DNA from: Streptomyces sp. AC550_RSS872
Lineage (GTDB): Bacteria > Actinomycetota > Actinomycetes > Streptomycetales > Streptomycetaceae
DNA: 64,000 bases
Assembly: GCF_019049285.1 (NCBI RefSeq)
Contig: NZ_JAGMUL010000114.1
Coordinates: 94,134-158,133, forward strand
Reading direction: 5' to 3'
This document shows, piece after piece, positions 46,190 through 53,517 of the stretch. The notes below the pieces were generated by a model, which did no database searches, was not told the DNA's origin, and was given only the letters and a program-made list of their open reading frames with translations. Position 1 is the stretch's first letter. Each line of letters opens with the position of its first letter. The position numbers were made by a program, and so were the translations under genes.

Positions 46190-46876
46190 GTGGCCGAGAC
46201 GGCGCTGACCGAGACGACGGTGGCCGAGGTGCTGGCCGAACTGGCCGGGCTCGACGACCCGAAGATCCGCGCGGTGAACGAGAAGCACGGCGACGATCAC
46301 GGCGTGAACCTCAGCAAGCTGCGCGCGCTCGCGAAGCGGCTGAAGACACAGCAGGAACTCGCGCGCTCGCTCTGGGCGACCGAGGACACCGCTGCCCGGC
46401 TGCTGGCGCTGCTGATCTGCCGCCCGAAGGCGTTCGAGCGCGACGAGCTGGACACGATGGTGCGCGCGGCACGCACCCCCAAGGTGCACGACTGGCTCGT
46501 GAACTACGTGGTGAAGAAGAGCCCGCACTCCGAAGAGCTGCGCGTGGCCTGGTTCGCCGATCCCGATCCCGTCGTCGCCAGTGCCGGCTGGGCACTGACC
46601 ACCGAGCGCGTGGCGAAGAAGCCCGCGGGCCTGGACCTCCCCGGACTGCTCGACACCATCGAGGCCGAGATGAAGGACGCCCCGGACCGGCTCCAGTGGG
46701 CGATGAACCACTGCCTGGCGCAGATCGGGATCGAGCACGCCGAGTACCGCGCTCGGGCCCTCGCCATCGGTGAGCGCCTGGAGGTGCTCAAGGACTACCC
46801 GACGTCCCCGGGCTGCACCTCACCGTTCGCCCCCGTCTGGATCGCGGAGATGGTGCGCCGGAAGAACGACACCTAG
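46190..46876 (+). CDS. DNA alkylation repair (AlkD-like HEAT-repeat) protein
   Basis: 228 residues from a GTG. Helical HEAT-like repeats with NEKHGDDHGVNLSKLRALAKRLKTQQELARSLW, DWLVNYVVKKSPHSEELRVAWF and LQWAMNHCLAQIGIEHAEYR match the AlkC/AlkD superfamily, which excises bulky N3/N7-alkylated bases by wrapping around the duplex. Catalytic residues of AlkD are poorly conserved in this subfamily, so the activity is uncertain. Confidence 0.82.
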   Translation: MAETALTETTVAEVLAELAGLDDPKIRAVNEKHGDDHGVNLSKLRALAKRLKTQQELARSLWATEDTAARLLALLICRPKAFERDELDTMVRAARTPKVHDWLVNYVVKKSPHSEELRVAWFADPDPVVASAGWALTTERVAKKPAGLDLPGLLDTIEAEMKDAPDRLQWAMNHCLAQIGIEHAEYRARALAIGERLEVLKDYPTSPGCTSPFAPVWIAEMVRRKNDT

Positions 46877-46894
46877 GCACTGCACGGTTGGCGC

Positions 46895-47758
46895 TCAGAA
46901 CGCATACCACCGCACCGTCTCGTCCCCCTCCCGCAGCGACGCCACCCGCCGCTCGAACTCGGCCAACGCCTTCGGATTGCTGGGCGCGTGCTGCGCCACC
47001 CAGGCGCAGCTCGCGGTCTCGCGCGCCCCCCGCAACACGGAACACCCCTCCCACTCCCGCACATCCCAGCCGTACGCCTCGACGAACGACCGGTAGGCAG
47101 CCGCGGGCAAGCCGTACCGGTCGCGGGAGAGCGCCATGACCACCAGGTCGTGCTCGCGCAGATCGGCCGAGAAGGTCTCCAGATCCACCAGCACCGGCCC
47201 GTCCGGCCCGACATGCACATTGCGCGGCAGCGCGTCCCCATGGATCGGACCCGGCGGCAGATGAGGAGCCAGGCCGGCCGCGGCCGCCGCGAAGCCGTCC
47301 CGCCGCTCCCGCAGATACGCCGCGTCCGCCGCATCGATCGCGTCCCCCGCCAGCCGCAGCCAGCGCTCCACGCCCCCCAGCAACTCACGGGGTGGCAGCG
47401 CGAAGGAGGGCGCGGGCAGGGCGTGCACGACCCGTAGCAGTTCGGCCAAATCCCGGGGCTCGGTGGGTCGTACCGGCTCGGGCAGCCGGTGCCACACGGT
47501 CACCGGGTGCCCTTCCACCAGCAGCGGCTTCGATTCGGCGGCCCGCACCGCCGGCACGTCCGCCTCCTCCAGCCACACCGCGATGTCCAGTTCGCGCCGG
47601 GCCCGCCCCAGGAGTTCGGCGTCGCGGCCCACCTTGACGACCAGGTCACCGGCGGCGAACACCGCGTTCTCGCCCAGGGCGAGCAGGCGCGCGTCCCGCG
47701 CCGGGCCGGACAGTACTCCCGCGGCGGTCAGTACGTCCCGCGCCCGTGCCTCGTCCAT
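46895..47758 (-). CDS. APH-family phosphotransferase, catalytic motifs intact
   Basis: 287 residues from the ATG at 47758; a longer open frame continues upstream but overlaps the divergent permease promoter. The kinase-like fold is complete: nucleotide-binding LALGENAVFAAGDLVVKVGR with its Lys, catalytic IHGDALPRNVHV (HGDxxxxN) and metal-binding VLVDLETFS. It likely phosphorylates a small hydroxylated molecule, possibly an aminoglycoside or macrolide, but substrate cannot be told. A useful contrast with the degenerate homologue at 27336. Confidence 0.85.
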   Translation of the reverse strand: MDEARARDVLTAAGVLSGPARDARLLALGENAVFAAGDLVVKVGRDAELLGRARRELDIAVWLEEADVPAVRAAESKPLLVEGHPVTVWHRLPEPVRPTEPRDLAELLRVVHALPAPSFALPPRELLGGVERWLRLAGDAIDAADAAYLRERRDGFAAAAAGLAPHLPPGPIHGDALPRNVHVGPDGPVLVDLETFSADLREHDLVVMALSRDRYGLPAAAYRSFVEAYGWDVREWEGCSVLRGARETASCAWVAQHAPSNPKALAEFERRVASLREGDETVRWYAF

Positions 47759-47979
47759 CGTCCGCCTCCGTGTCCCGCCCGGCCTGTCCCGTATCGATCG
47801 ATACGGACTGGTCCTCATTGCCGGTGTCGTCGATCCGTACCGATGGCGTCGAGTTCTCGCCACCCGCCGGTCAGTCTCGCATTTCCACAGGTCGGACCGC
47901 GTGCGCGCGGCCTTGACGGGGTACGGCGCCTTCACGACCATGACGGGGCCCACCCGAGCCGCGCAAAGGGGCTGATTCC

Positions 47980-48915
47980 GTGACATCGGTGACCGAGGCG
48001 GAGAGGTCGGTGAGACGCACGCCGGGCGACAGGAAACAGCGGCGCGTCACGGATCACGGCGCCTGGTTCCTCGTCCTCCCCGCGCTGATCCCCATCCTGA
48101 TCCTGAGCGTGGGACCGCTGCTCTACGGCATCCTGCTGGCCTTCACCGACGCCCAGTCCGGACGGACCCGGCCCACCCAGTGGATCGGTGGTCTCAACTT
48201 CCGGGACCTGCTGCACGACACGCTGTTCTGGGAGTCGTTCCGGATCGGCCTGGTCTGGGCCGTCGGCGTCACCGTGCCGCAGTTCCTGCTGGCGCTCGGC
48301 CTCGCCCTCCTCCTCAACCAGGATCTGCGGCTGCGCTGGCTGGCCCGCGCCCTCGCGATCGTCCCCTGGGCCATGCCCGAAGTCGTCGTCGGCGTCATGT
48401 GGCGGCTGGTCTACAACCCCGACGCGGGCATCCTCAACGAGACACTCCGCGACCTCGGCCTCGGCGACGGCCGCGACTGGCTCAGCGGGCTCGGCACCGC
48501 CCTGCCCGCCGTCATCGTCGTGGGCATCTGGGCCGGTATGCCGACGACCACGGTCGCCCTGCTCGCCGGCCTCCAGAACACCCCGCGCGAACTGCACGAG
48601 GCCGCGGCCGTGGACGGCGCCGGCGCCTGGCGCCGCTTCCGCACGGTCACCTGGCCCGCCCTGAGGCCCGTCGCCCTGTCCATCACGGCACTCAACCTCA
48701 TCTGGAACTTCAACTCCTTCGCCCTGGTCTACGTGCTCACCAGCGGCGGCCCCGGCGGCCGCACCCGGCTGCCCATGCTCTTCGCCTACGAAGAGGCCTT
48801 CCGTTACGGGCAGTTCGGCTACGCGGCGGCGATGGGATGCGTGATGGTCGCGGTGATCTCGATCCTGCTCGCCGTCTTCCTGGCGGGCCGCCTCAGGGGA
48901 GGTGACGAGTCGTGA
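47980..48915 (+). CDS. Sugar ABC transporter permease, MalF/UgpA type
   Basis: 311 residues from a GTG with AAAGGGGCT upstream. Six transmembrane segments (WFLVLPALIPILILSVGPLLYG first) and the EAA loop ELHEAAAVDGAGAWRRFRTVTWPALRPV that docks the ATPase. First gene of a three-gene operon; its TGA overlaps the GTG of the next gene (GTGA). Confidence 0.93.
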   Translation: MTSVTEAERSVRRTPGDRKQRRVTDHGAWFLVLPALIPILILSVGPLLYGILLAFTDAQSGRTRPTQWIGGLNFRDLLHDTLFWESFRIGLVWAVGVTVPQFLLALGLALLLNQDLRLRWLARALAIVPWAMPEVVVGVMWRLVYNPDAGILNETLRDLGLGDGRDWLSGLGTALPAVIVVGIWAGMPTTTVALLAGLQNTPRELHEAAAVDGAGAWRRFRTVTWPALRPVALSITALNLIWNFNSFALVYVLTSGGPGGRTRLPMLFAYEEAFRYGQFGYAAAMGCVMVAVISILLAVFLAGRLRGGDES

Positions 48916-49745
48916 GGACCAGCACCACGGGCCGGATCGGTCAGTACGCCGCCCTGCTCGCCTACCTCCTCTTCCTCGCCTTCCCCTTTCTCTGGCTGAT
49001 CTCCACCGCCTTCAAACCGCCCCGCGAGCTGGGCAGCCTGCACCCCACCTGGATTCCGAAGGACCCCACCCTCGCCAACTTCCGCCAGGCCTTCGACGAA
49101 CAGCCCCTGCTGCACGCCGCCGTCAACTCCCTGATCGCCGCACTCGGCGCCGCCCTGATCGCCGTGCTCCTAGCGACCCCGCTGGCGTACGTCATGGCCC
49201 GCCACCGCACCCGGCTCGCGCGCGCGGCGACCGGCTGGGTGGTCGTCAGCCAGGCGTTCCCGCTCGTCCTGGTGATCATCCCGCTGTTCCTGGTCCTGAA
49301 GAACCTGCGGCTGATCAACTCGGTGCCCGGGCTGGTCATGGTGTACGTCGTGTGGGCGCTGCCGTTCGCGCTGTGGATGCTCGTCGGGTACGTCCGCGCG
49401 GTGCCGCCCGAGCTGGAGGAGGCGGCGGCGGTCGACGGGGCCGGGCGGGTGCGGACGCTGGTGTCGGTGACGGCGCCGCTGCTCGCGCCGGGGATCGTGG
49501 CGACGGCGCTGTTCGCGTTCGTCACGGCCTGGAACGAGTTCTTCTTCGCGCTCGTTCTGCTGAAGACCCCCGAGAAACAGACCCTGCCGGTCGTCCTCAC
49601 CCACTTCATCGGCGCGGAGGGCGTGGCGGATCTCGGCCCGCTGGCCGCCGCCGCGTTCCTCGCGACGCTGCCCTCGCTGGTGGTGTTCGCGGTCATCCAG
49701 CGGCGGATCACGGGCGGCATGCTCGCCGGGGCGGTGAAGAGCTGA
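48912..49745 (+). CDS. Sugar ABC transporter permease, MalG type
   Basis: 277 residues. Multi-pass membrane protein with the EAA motif ELEEAAAVDGAGRVRTLVSVTAPLLAPG and the MalG-like opening FPFLWLISTAFKPPREL. Start GTG overlaps the previous stop; its own TGA shares a base with the ATG of the binding protein (TGATG). It forms the membrane channel with the upstream permease. No ATPase gene follows, so a shared sugar ATPase such as MsiK probably powers it. Confidence 0.93.
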   Translation: MRTSTTGRIGQYAALLAYLLFLAFPFLWLISTAFKPPRELGSLHPTWIPKDPTLANFRQAFDEQPLLHAAVNSLIAALGAALIAVLLATPLAYVMARHRTRLARAATGWVVVSQAFPLVLVIIPLFLVLKNLRLINSVPGLVMVYVVWALPFALWMLVGYVRAVPPELEEAAAVDGAGRVRTLVSVTAPLLAPGIVATALFAFVTAWNEFFFALVLLKTPEKQTLPVVLTHFIGAEGVADLGPLAAAAFLATLPSLVVFAVIQRRITGGMLAGAVKS

Positions 49746-51076
49746 TGCGTACGGGACCGATGTCTACGGGACTCATGCCTACGGGACTGATGGGTACGCG
49801 GGTGCTGTCGACCCTGGTCGCCGTCTTCGCTCTGCTGCTCGCCGGATGCGGCGGCGACGACGACAGCCGTTCCGGCGGACCCGTCACCCTGCGCTTCCAG
49901 TCCCTGGCCTGGCAGGAGGAGTCCGTCGAGGTCAACAAGGAGCTGGTGGAGGAGTGGAACGCGACCCATCCCGACGTCAAGGTCGAGTACGTCCAGGGTA
50001 GTTGGGACAGTGTCCATGACCAGTTGCTCACCTCCTTCGAGGGCGGTGAGGCCCCGGACATCATCCACGACGCCTCGGACGACCTCGCGGACTTCGCCTA
50101 CGGCGGCTACCTCGCCGACCTGACCGACCTGCTGCCGCATCGGCTCAAGTCCGGTATTCCACAGCACAGTTGGGACACGGCGACCTTTGACGGCCGGATC
50201 TACGGCGTGCCGTTCCTCCAGGAGCCGCGGGTGCTCATCGCCAACGCGAAGTGGCTGAAGGAGGCGGGCGTACGCATCCCGACCCCCGAACGGCCGTGGA
50301 GCTGGGCGGAGTTCCGGGAGATCACCGACCGGCTGAGCGGAGACGGGAAATACGGCGTCGCCTGGCCGCTCAAGGAACCCGTCTCCGCCTCCCTCAACCT
50401 GTCCCTGTCGGCCGGCGGACAGCTCTTCCACCGCGGCGCCGACGGCAAGGTCACCGTCCGCTTCGAGGCGGCCGACGAGGTGATGCCGCGCACCGTCCAC
50501 GACCAGGTCAACGCCGACCACAGCGCGTCGCCCACGACCCTGGGCAGCGGCGGCTCGGACACCCTGCCCGGCTTCTTCGGCGGCCGCTACGCGATGGTCC
50601 CGCTCGGCTTCTCCTACCGACAGCAGATCGTGCAACAGGCGCCGAAGGGCTTCGACTGGCAGGTGCTGCCCGCCCCGGCAGGCGCCGACGGCATCACCCA
50701 GGGCGTCAGCCCGCAGACCCTGTCCATCGCCGAGGACAGTCCGCACCGGCGGGAGGCTGCCGAGTTCATCGACTTCCTGCTCCGGCCCGAGAACATGGTC
50801 CGGCTGGCGCTGGGCGACTGGATGCTGCCCACCGGCACCCAGGCCCTGAAGGACCCGGCCCTGCACACCTCCAAGGACGACTGGGCCACCGGCACCGCCC
50901 TCGCCGCCCACCTGCGCTCGGCACCCGCCCAGTCGGTACGCGGCTATCCGGAATGGAAGGACAAGGTCGCCACACCCGCGTTCCAGGAGTACTACAGCGG
51001 AGCGATCGGGCTCGGCGAGCTGCGGGAGCGGCTGGAGGAGGACGGGAACCTGGTGCTGGCGCGATATCAGCGGTGA
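49745..51076 (+). CDS. Extracellular sugar-binding lipoprotein (solute-binding family 1)
   Basis: 443 residues. The signal peptide is preceded by an unusual N-terminal run MRTGP-MSTGL-MPTGL-MGTRV, encoded by 15-base near-repeats each starting with ATG, then VAVFALLLAGC with the lipobox Cys. Mature domain: EVNKELVEEWNATHPDVKVEYVQGSWDSVHDQLLTSF, DIIHDASDDLADFAYGGYLADLTDLL, typical of MalE-like proteins. Usually the binding protein comes first in such operons; here it is last, after the two permeases. Ligand unknown. Confidence 0.92.
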   Translation: MRTGPMSTGLMPTGLMGTRVLSTLVAVFALLLAGCGGDDDSRSGGPVTLRFQSLAWQEESVEVNKELVEEWNATHPDVKVEYVQGSWDSVHDQLLTSFEGGEAPDIIHDASDDLADFAYGGYLADLTDLLPHRLKSGIPQHSWDTATFDGRIYGVPFLQEPRVLIANAKWLKEAGVRIPTPERPWSWAEFREITDRLSGDGKYGVAWPLKEPVSASLNLSLSAGGQLFHRGADGKVTVRFEAADEVMPRTVHDQVNADHSASPTTLGSGGSDTLPGFFGGRYAMVPLGFSYRQQIVQQAPKGFDWQVLPAPAGADGITQGVSPQTLSIAEDSPHRREAAEFIDFLLRPENMVRLALGDWMLPTGTQALKDPALHTSKDDWATGTALAAHLRSAPAQSVRGYPEWKDKVATPAFQEYYSGAIGLGELRERLEEDGNLVLARYQR

Positions 51077-51146
51077 GGTGGGCCGGGTGCCGTGTCGCCG
51101 GCCGTTCACCCCGCCACAGCCCGCCACCAGGACCGACGCAATTCGG

Positions 51147-51184
51147 TTGTCCACGCCCCCGCCTCCCGCCTAACGTTCCCTCCG
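51147..51184 (+). promoter_or_regulatory. Promoter for a leaderless transcript upstream of erm
   Basis: TTGTCC (-35, 51147-51152), 18 bases, TAACGT (-10, 51171-51176), then a start expected at about 51183-51184. This coincides with the GTG of a 37-codon open frame, so that ORF would be translated from a leaderless message. No Shine-Dalgarno precedes the GTG. Confidence 0.6.
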
Positions 51185-51297
51185 TGGCAGCGAACAACTC
51201 GATCTACGTCACCGGTCACGGCCGGGGCTACGCGCACTCCGTAAGGATGCGCCGTGGCCCCGGAGCCCTGACCGGCCCGGGGAACCACGCCCGCTGA
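51184..51297 (+). CDS. Putative erm leader peptide with Arg-Met-Arg macrolide-arrest motif
   Basis: 37 codons from GTG, ending TGA at 51295-51297, 99 bases before erm. The peptide begins MAANNSIYVTGHGRG and continues YAHSVRMRRGPGALT. Residues 21-23 are Arg-Met-Arg, the +X+ motif that makes macrolide-bound ribosomes stall; the ErmD leader carries Arg-Leu-Arg. The ORF lacks a ribosome-binding site but begins at the predicted transcription start. Part of it (51265-51275) pairs with downstream RNA. Probably a regulatory leader, not a functional protein. Confidence 0.65.
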   Translation: MAANNSIYVTGHGRGYAHSVRMRRGPGALTGPGNHAR

Positions 51298-51387
51298 TGC
51301 CACGCGGAGCCACTGCTCCCCGCTCTTTCTCCTGTCTTCCGGTCAGGGCCTTCGTCTGCCCTTTTCCCTCTCCACGGAAGACAAGGA
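51265..51387 (+). promoter_or_regulatory. Candidate translational attenuator controlling erm
   Basis: Segment 1, GCCCTGACCGG (51265-51275, in the leader ORF), is the exact complement of CCGGTCAGGGC (51339-51349). Segment 2, CCTGTCTTCCG (51331-51341), overlaps that site and pairs with CGGAAGAC-A-AGG (51375-51386) with one bulged A, covering the AGG of the erm Shine-Dalgarno AAGGA (51383-51387). The two pairings share bases 51339-51341 and exclude each other. A ribosome stalled at codons 21-23 would end near 51263, leaving segment 1 free to capture segment 2 and expose the Shine-Dalgarno. Confidence 0.62.
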
Positions 51388-51396
51388 CCGCAGGCC

Positions 51397-52176
51397 ATGG
51401 CCCGCCCCACCCGCGTATCCCGCGCGCTCTCGCAGAACTTCCTCGCCGACCGCGTCGCCGCCGGACAGCTCGCCCGGCTCGCCGTACCGCAGGGACGCCA
51501 GGCACCCTTGCTGCTCGAAGTCGGCGCCGGGAAAGGCGCGTTGACCGAGCTCCTCGCCCCGCGCTGTCAACGCCTCCTCGCCTACGAGATCGACCCCCGG
51601 CTCCTCCCCGCCCTGCGCTCACGCTTCTCGCGCACCCCTCAAGTCCGGGTAATCGGCGAGGACTTCCTCACCGCACGCCCGCCGCGCACCCCGTTCTCCG
51701 TCGCCGGGAACGTCCCCTTCTCCCGCACCGCCGCCATCGTCGACTGGTGTCTGCGGGCGCCCGCCCTCACCGACGCCACCCTCCTCACTCAACTTGAGTA
51801 CGCCCGTAAACGCACGGGTGACTACGGCAGTTGGACCCAGCTGACCGTCCTGACCTGGCCCCGCTACGAGTGGCGGATGCTCGGCCGCGTCGGGCGGCAC
51901 AGTTTCCGGCCCGTGCCGCGCGTGGACGCGGGGATCGTACGGATCGAGCGGCGCAGCACCCCACTGCTCGACACCGCCGCCTGCACGAGCTGGCGGGAGC
52001 TGGTGGAGCTGGGGTTCTCGGGCGTGGGCGGCTCCCTGCACGCGTCGCTGCGCCGGGCCCACCCGAGGCGACGGGTCGACGCGGCGTTCCGCGCCGCGCG
52101 CCTCGACGCGCGGGTCCTGGTCGGTGAGGTGCCGCCGGGGGCGTGGCTGAGGCTCCACGAGGTGCTGGCGCCGTGA
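51397..52176 (+). CDS. erm: 23S rRNA adenine N6-methyltransferase (Erm family)
   Basis: 259 residues. N-terminal RVSRALSQNFLAD is the Erm hallmark; SAM-binding motif LLEVGAGKGALTELL; acidic motif YEIDPRL; catalytic NVPFSRTAAIV (Asn-hydrophobic-Pro-Phe). It methylates A2058 of 23S rRNA, giving macrolide, lincosamide and streptogramin B resistance. Next to an OleD/Mgt-type glycosyltransferase it resembles the lrm-mgt pair of S. lividans; Lrm-type enzymes monomethylate. AAGGA at 51383-51387 is the ribosome-binding site. Probably regulated by the leader region just upstream. Confidence 0.9.
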   Translation: MARPTRVSRALSQNFLADRVAAGQLARLAVPQGRQAPLLLEVGAGKGALTELLAPRCQRLLAYEIDPRLLPALRSRFSRTPQVRVIGEDFLTARPPRTPFSVAGNVPFSRTAAIVDWCLRAPALTDATLLTQLEYARKRTGDYGSWTQLTVLTWPRYEWRMLGRVGRHSFRPVPRVDAGIVRIERRSTPLLDTAACTSWRELVELGFSGVGGSLHASLRRAHPRRRVDAAFRAARLDARVLVGEVPPGAWLRLHEVLAP

Positions 52177-52177
52177 G

Positions 52178-52219
52178 TTCAGCTTGCAGAATTCAATTTG
52201 CAGAATTCAGCTTGCACGA
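52178..52219 (+). repeat. Three tandem 14-bp repeats between erm and mgt
   Basis: TTCAGCTTGCAGAA, TTCAATTTGCAGAA and TTCAGCTTGCACGA run head to tail from the erm stop into the mgt promoter. AT-rich against the background; each carries a TTGCA that could serve as a -35-like element or be recognised by a regulator. Confidence 0.8.
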
Positions 52220-52229
52220 GACGTCTCGT
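52216..52229. promoter_or_regulatory. 14-bp perfect palindrome in the mgt promoter, TetR-type operator-like
   Basis: ACGAGACGTCTCGT followed by CTCGTTTAAGG. The palindrome lies 19 bases before the mgt ATG. It resembles operators of TetR-family repressors in Streptomyces, but no regulator gene is adjacent. It suggests mgt has its own promoter, repressed by a factor encoded elsewhere. Confidence 0.55.
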
Positions 52230-52248
52230 CTCGTTTAAGGTCGGTCCC

Positions 52249-53460
52249 ATGACCACCACCGCTCACATCGCCATGTTCTCCATCGCCGCTCACGGCCACG
52301 TGAACCCCAGCCTCGAAGTGATCCGCGAGCTCGTGGCGCGTGGGCACCGCGTCACGTACGCGATTCCGCCGGCCCTCGCCGACAAGGTCGCCGAATCCGG
52401 CGCCGAGCCGAAACTCTGGAACTCCACGCTGCCCGGTCCCGACGCGGACCCGGAAGCGTGGGGGAGCACCCTGCTGGACAACGTCGAGCCGTTCCTCACC
52501 GACGCCATCCAGGCTCTGCCACAGCTGACCGAGGCGTACGAGGGAGACGAACCGGACCTCGTCCTGCACGACATCGCCTCGTACCCGGCACGCGTCCTCG
52601 CCCACCGCTGGGGCGTCCCCGCGATCTCGCTCTCGCCCTGCATGGTCGCCTGGGAGGGGTACGAGCAGGAGGTCGCCGAACCGATGTGGGAGGAGCCGAA
52701 GAAGACGGATCGCGGCCGGGCCTACTACGAGCGCTTCCAGGCGTGGCTGGAGGAGAACGGCATCACCCAGCACCCCGACCCGTTCACCGGACGCCCCGAC
52801 CGTTCCCTCGTCCTGATCCCGAAGGCGCTCCAGTGGAACGCCAACCGGGTGGACCAGTCCGTCCACTCGTTCGTGGGCGCCTGCCAGGCCGATCGCACGG
52901 CCGAGGGCGACTGGCGGCGTCCGGCGGACGCCGAGAAGGTCGTGCTCGTCTCCCTCGGGTCGGCGTTCACCAAGCAGCCCGCCTTCTACCGCGAGTGCCT
53001 GCGCGCCTTCGGTGATCTGCCCGGCTGGCACCTGGTGCTCCAGATCGGCAGGCACGTCGACCCCGCGGACCTGGGCGACGTACCCCCGGGCGTCGAAGTG
53101 CGCTCCTGGGTACCGCAGTTGGCGATCCTGAAGCAGGCCGACCTGTTCGTCACCCACGCCGGCGCCGGCGGCAGCCAGGAGGGCCTGGCCACGGCCACCC
53201 CGATGATCGCCGTACCGCAGGCCGCGGACCAGTTCGGCAACGCCGATGTGCTCCAGGCGCTCGGCGTCGCCCGGCACATCCCGACGGACGAGGCCACCGC
53301 CGAGACCCTGCGCGAGACGGCCCTCGCCCTGGTGGCCGACCCCGAGGTCGCCGCACGCCTGAAGGACATCCAGGCGGAGATGGTCCACGAGGGAGGTACC
53401 GGGCGAGCCGCCGACCTGATCGAGGCCGAACTGGCCGCCGTACGGGACGAGGAGCGGTAG
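52249..53460 (+). CDS. mgt: Macrolide glycosyltransferase (OleD/Mgt type)
   Basis: 403 residues from the ATG at 52249. Almost continuous resemblance to OleD and Mgt: HIAMFSIAAHGHVNPSLEV with the catalytic His at residue 15, TLPGPDADPEAWGSTLLDN, LVSLGSAFTKQPAFYREC, and the UDP-sugar motif VPQLAILKQADLFVTHAGAGGSQEGLA. GT-B fold, cytosolic. It inactivates macrolides by adding glucose to the desosamine 2'-OH using UDP-glucose. Together with erm it gives target protection plus drug inactivation. Confidence 0.95.
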   Translation: MTTTAHIAMFSIAAHGHVNPSLEVIRELVARGHRVTYAIPPALADKVAESGAEPKLWNSTLPGPDADPEAWGSTLLDNVEPFLTDAIQALPQLTEAYEGDEPDLVLHDIASYPARVLAHRWGVPAISLSPCMVAWEGYEQEVAEPMWEEPKKTDRGRAYYERFQAWLEENGITQHPDPFTGRPDRSLVLIPKALQWNANRVDQSVHSFVGACQADRTAEGDWRRPADAEKVVLVSLGSAFTKQPAFYRECLRAFGDLPGWHLVLQIGRHVDPADLGDVPPGVEVRSWVPQLAILKQADLFVTHAGAGGSQEGLATATPMIAVPQAADQFGNADVLQALGVARHIPTDEATAETLRETALALVADPEVAARLKDIQAEMVHEGGTGRAADLIEAELAAVRDEER

Positions 53461-53517
53461 CCGCAGCGGGGACGGCCGGCGCAGTGAGGAACGGCTGGCG
53501 CGGCATGGGCCCCCGTT

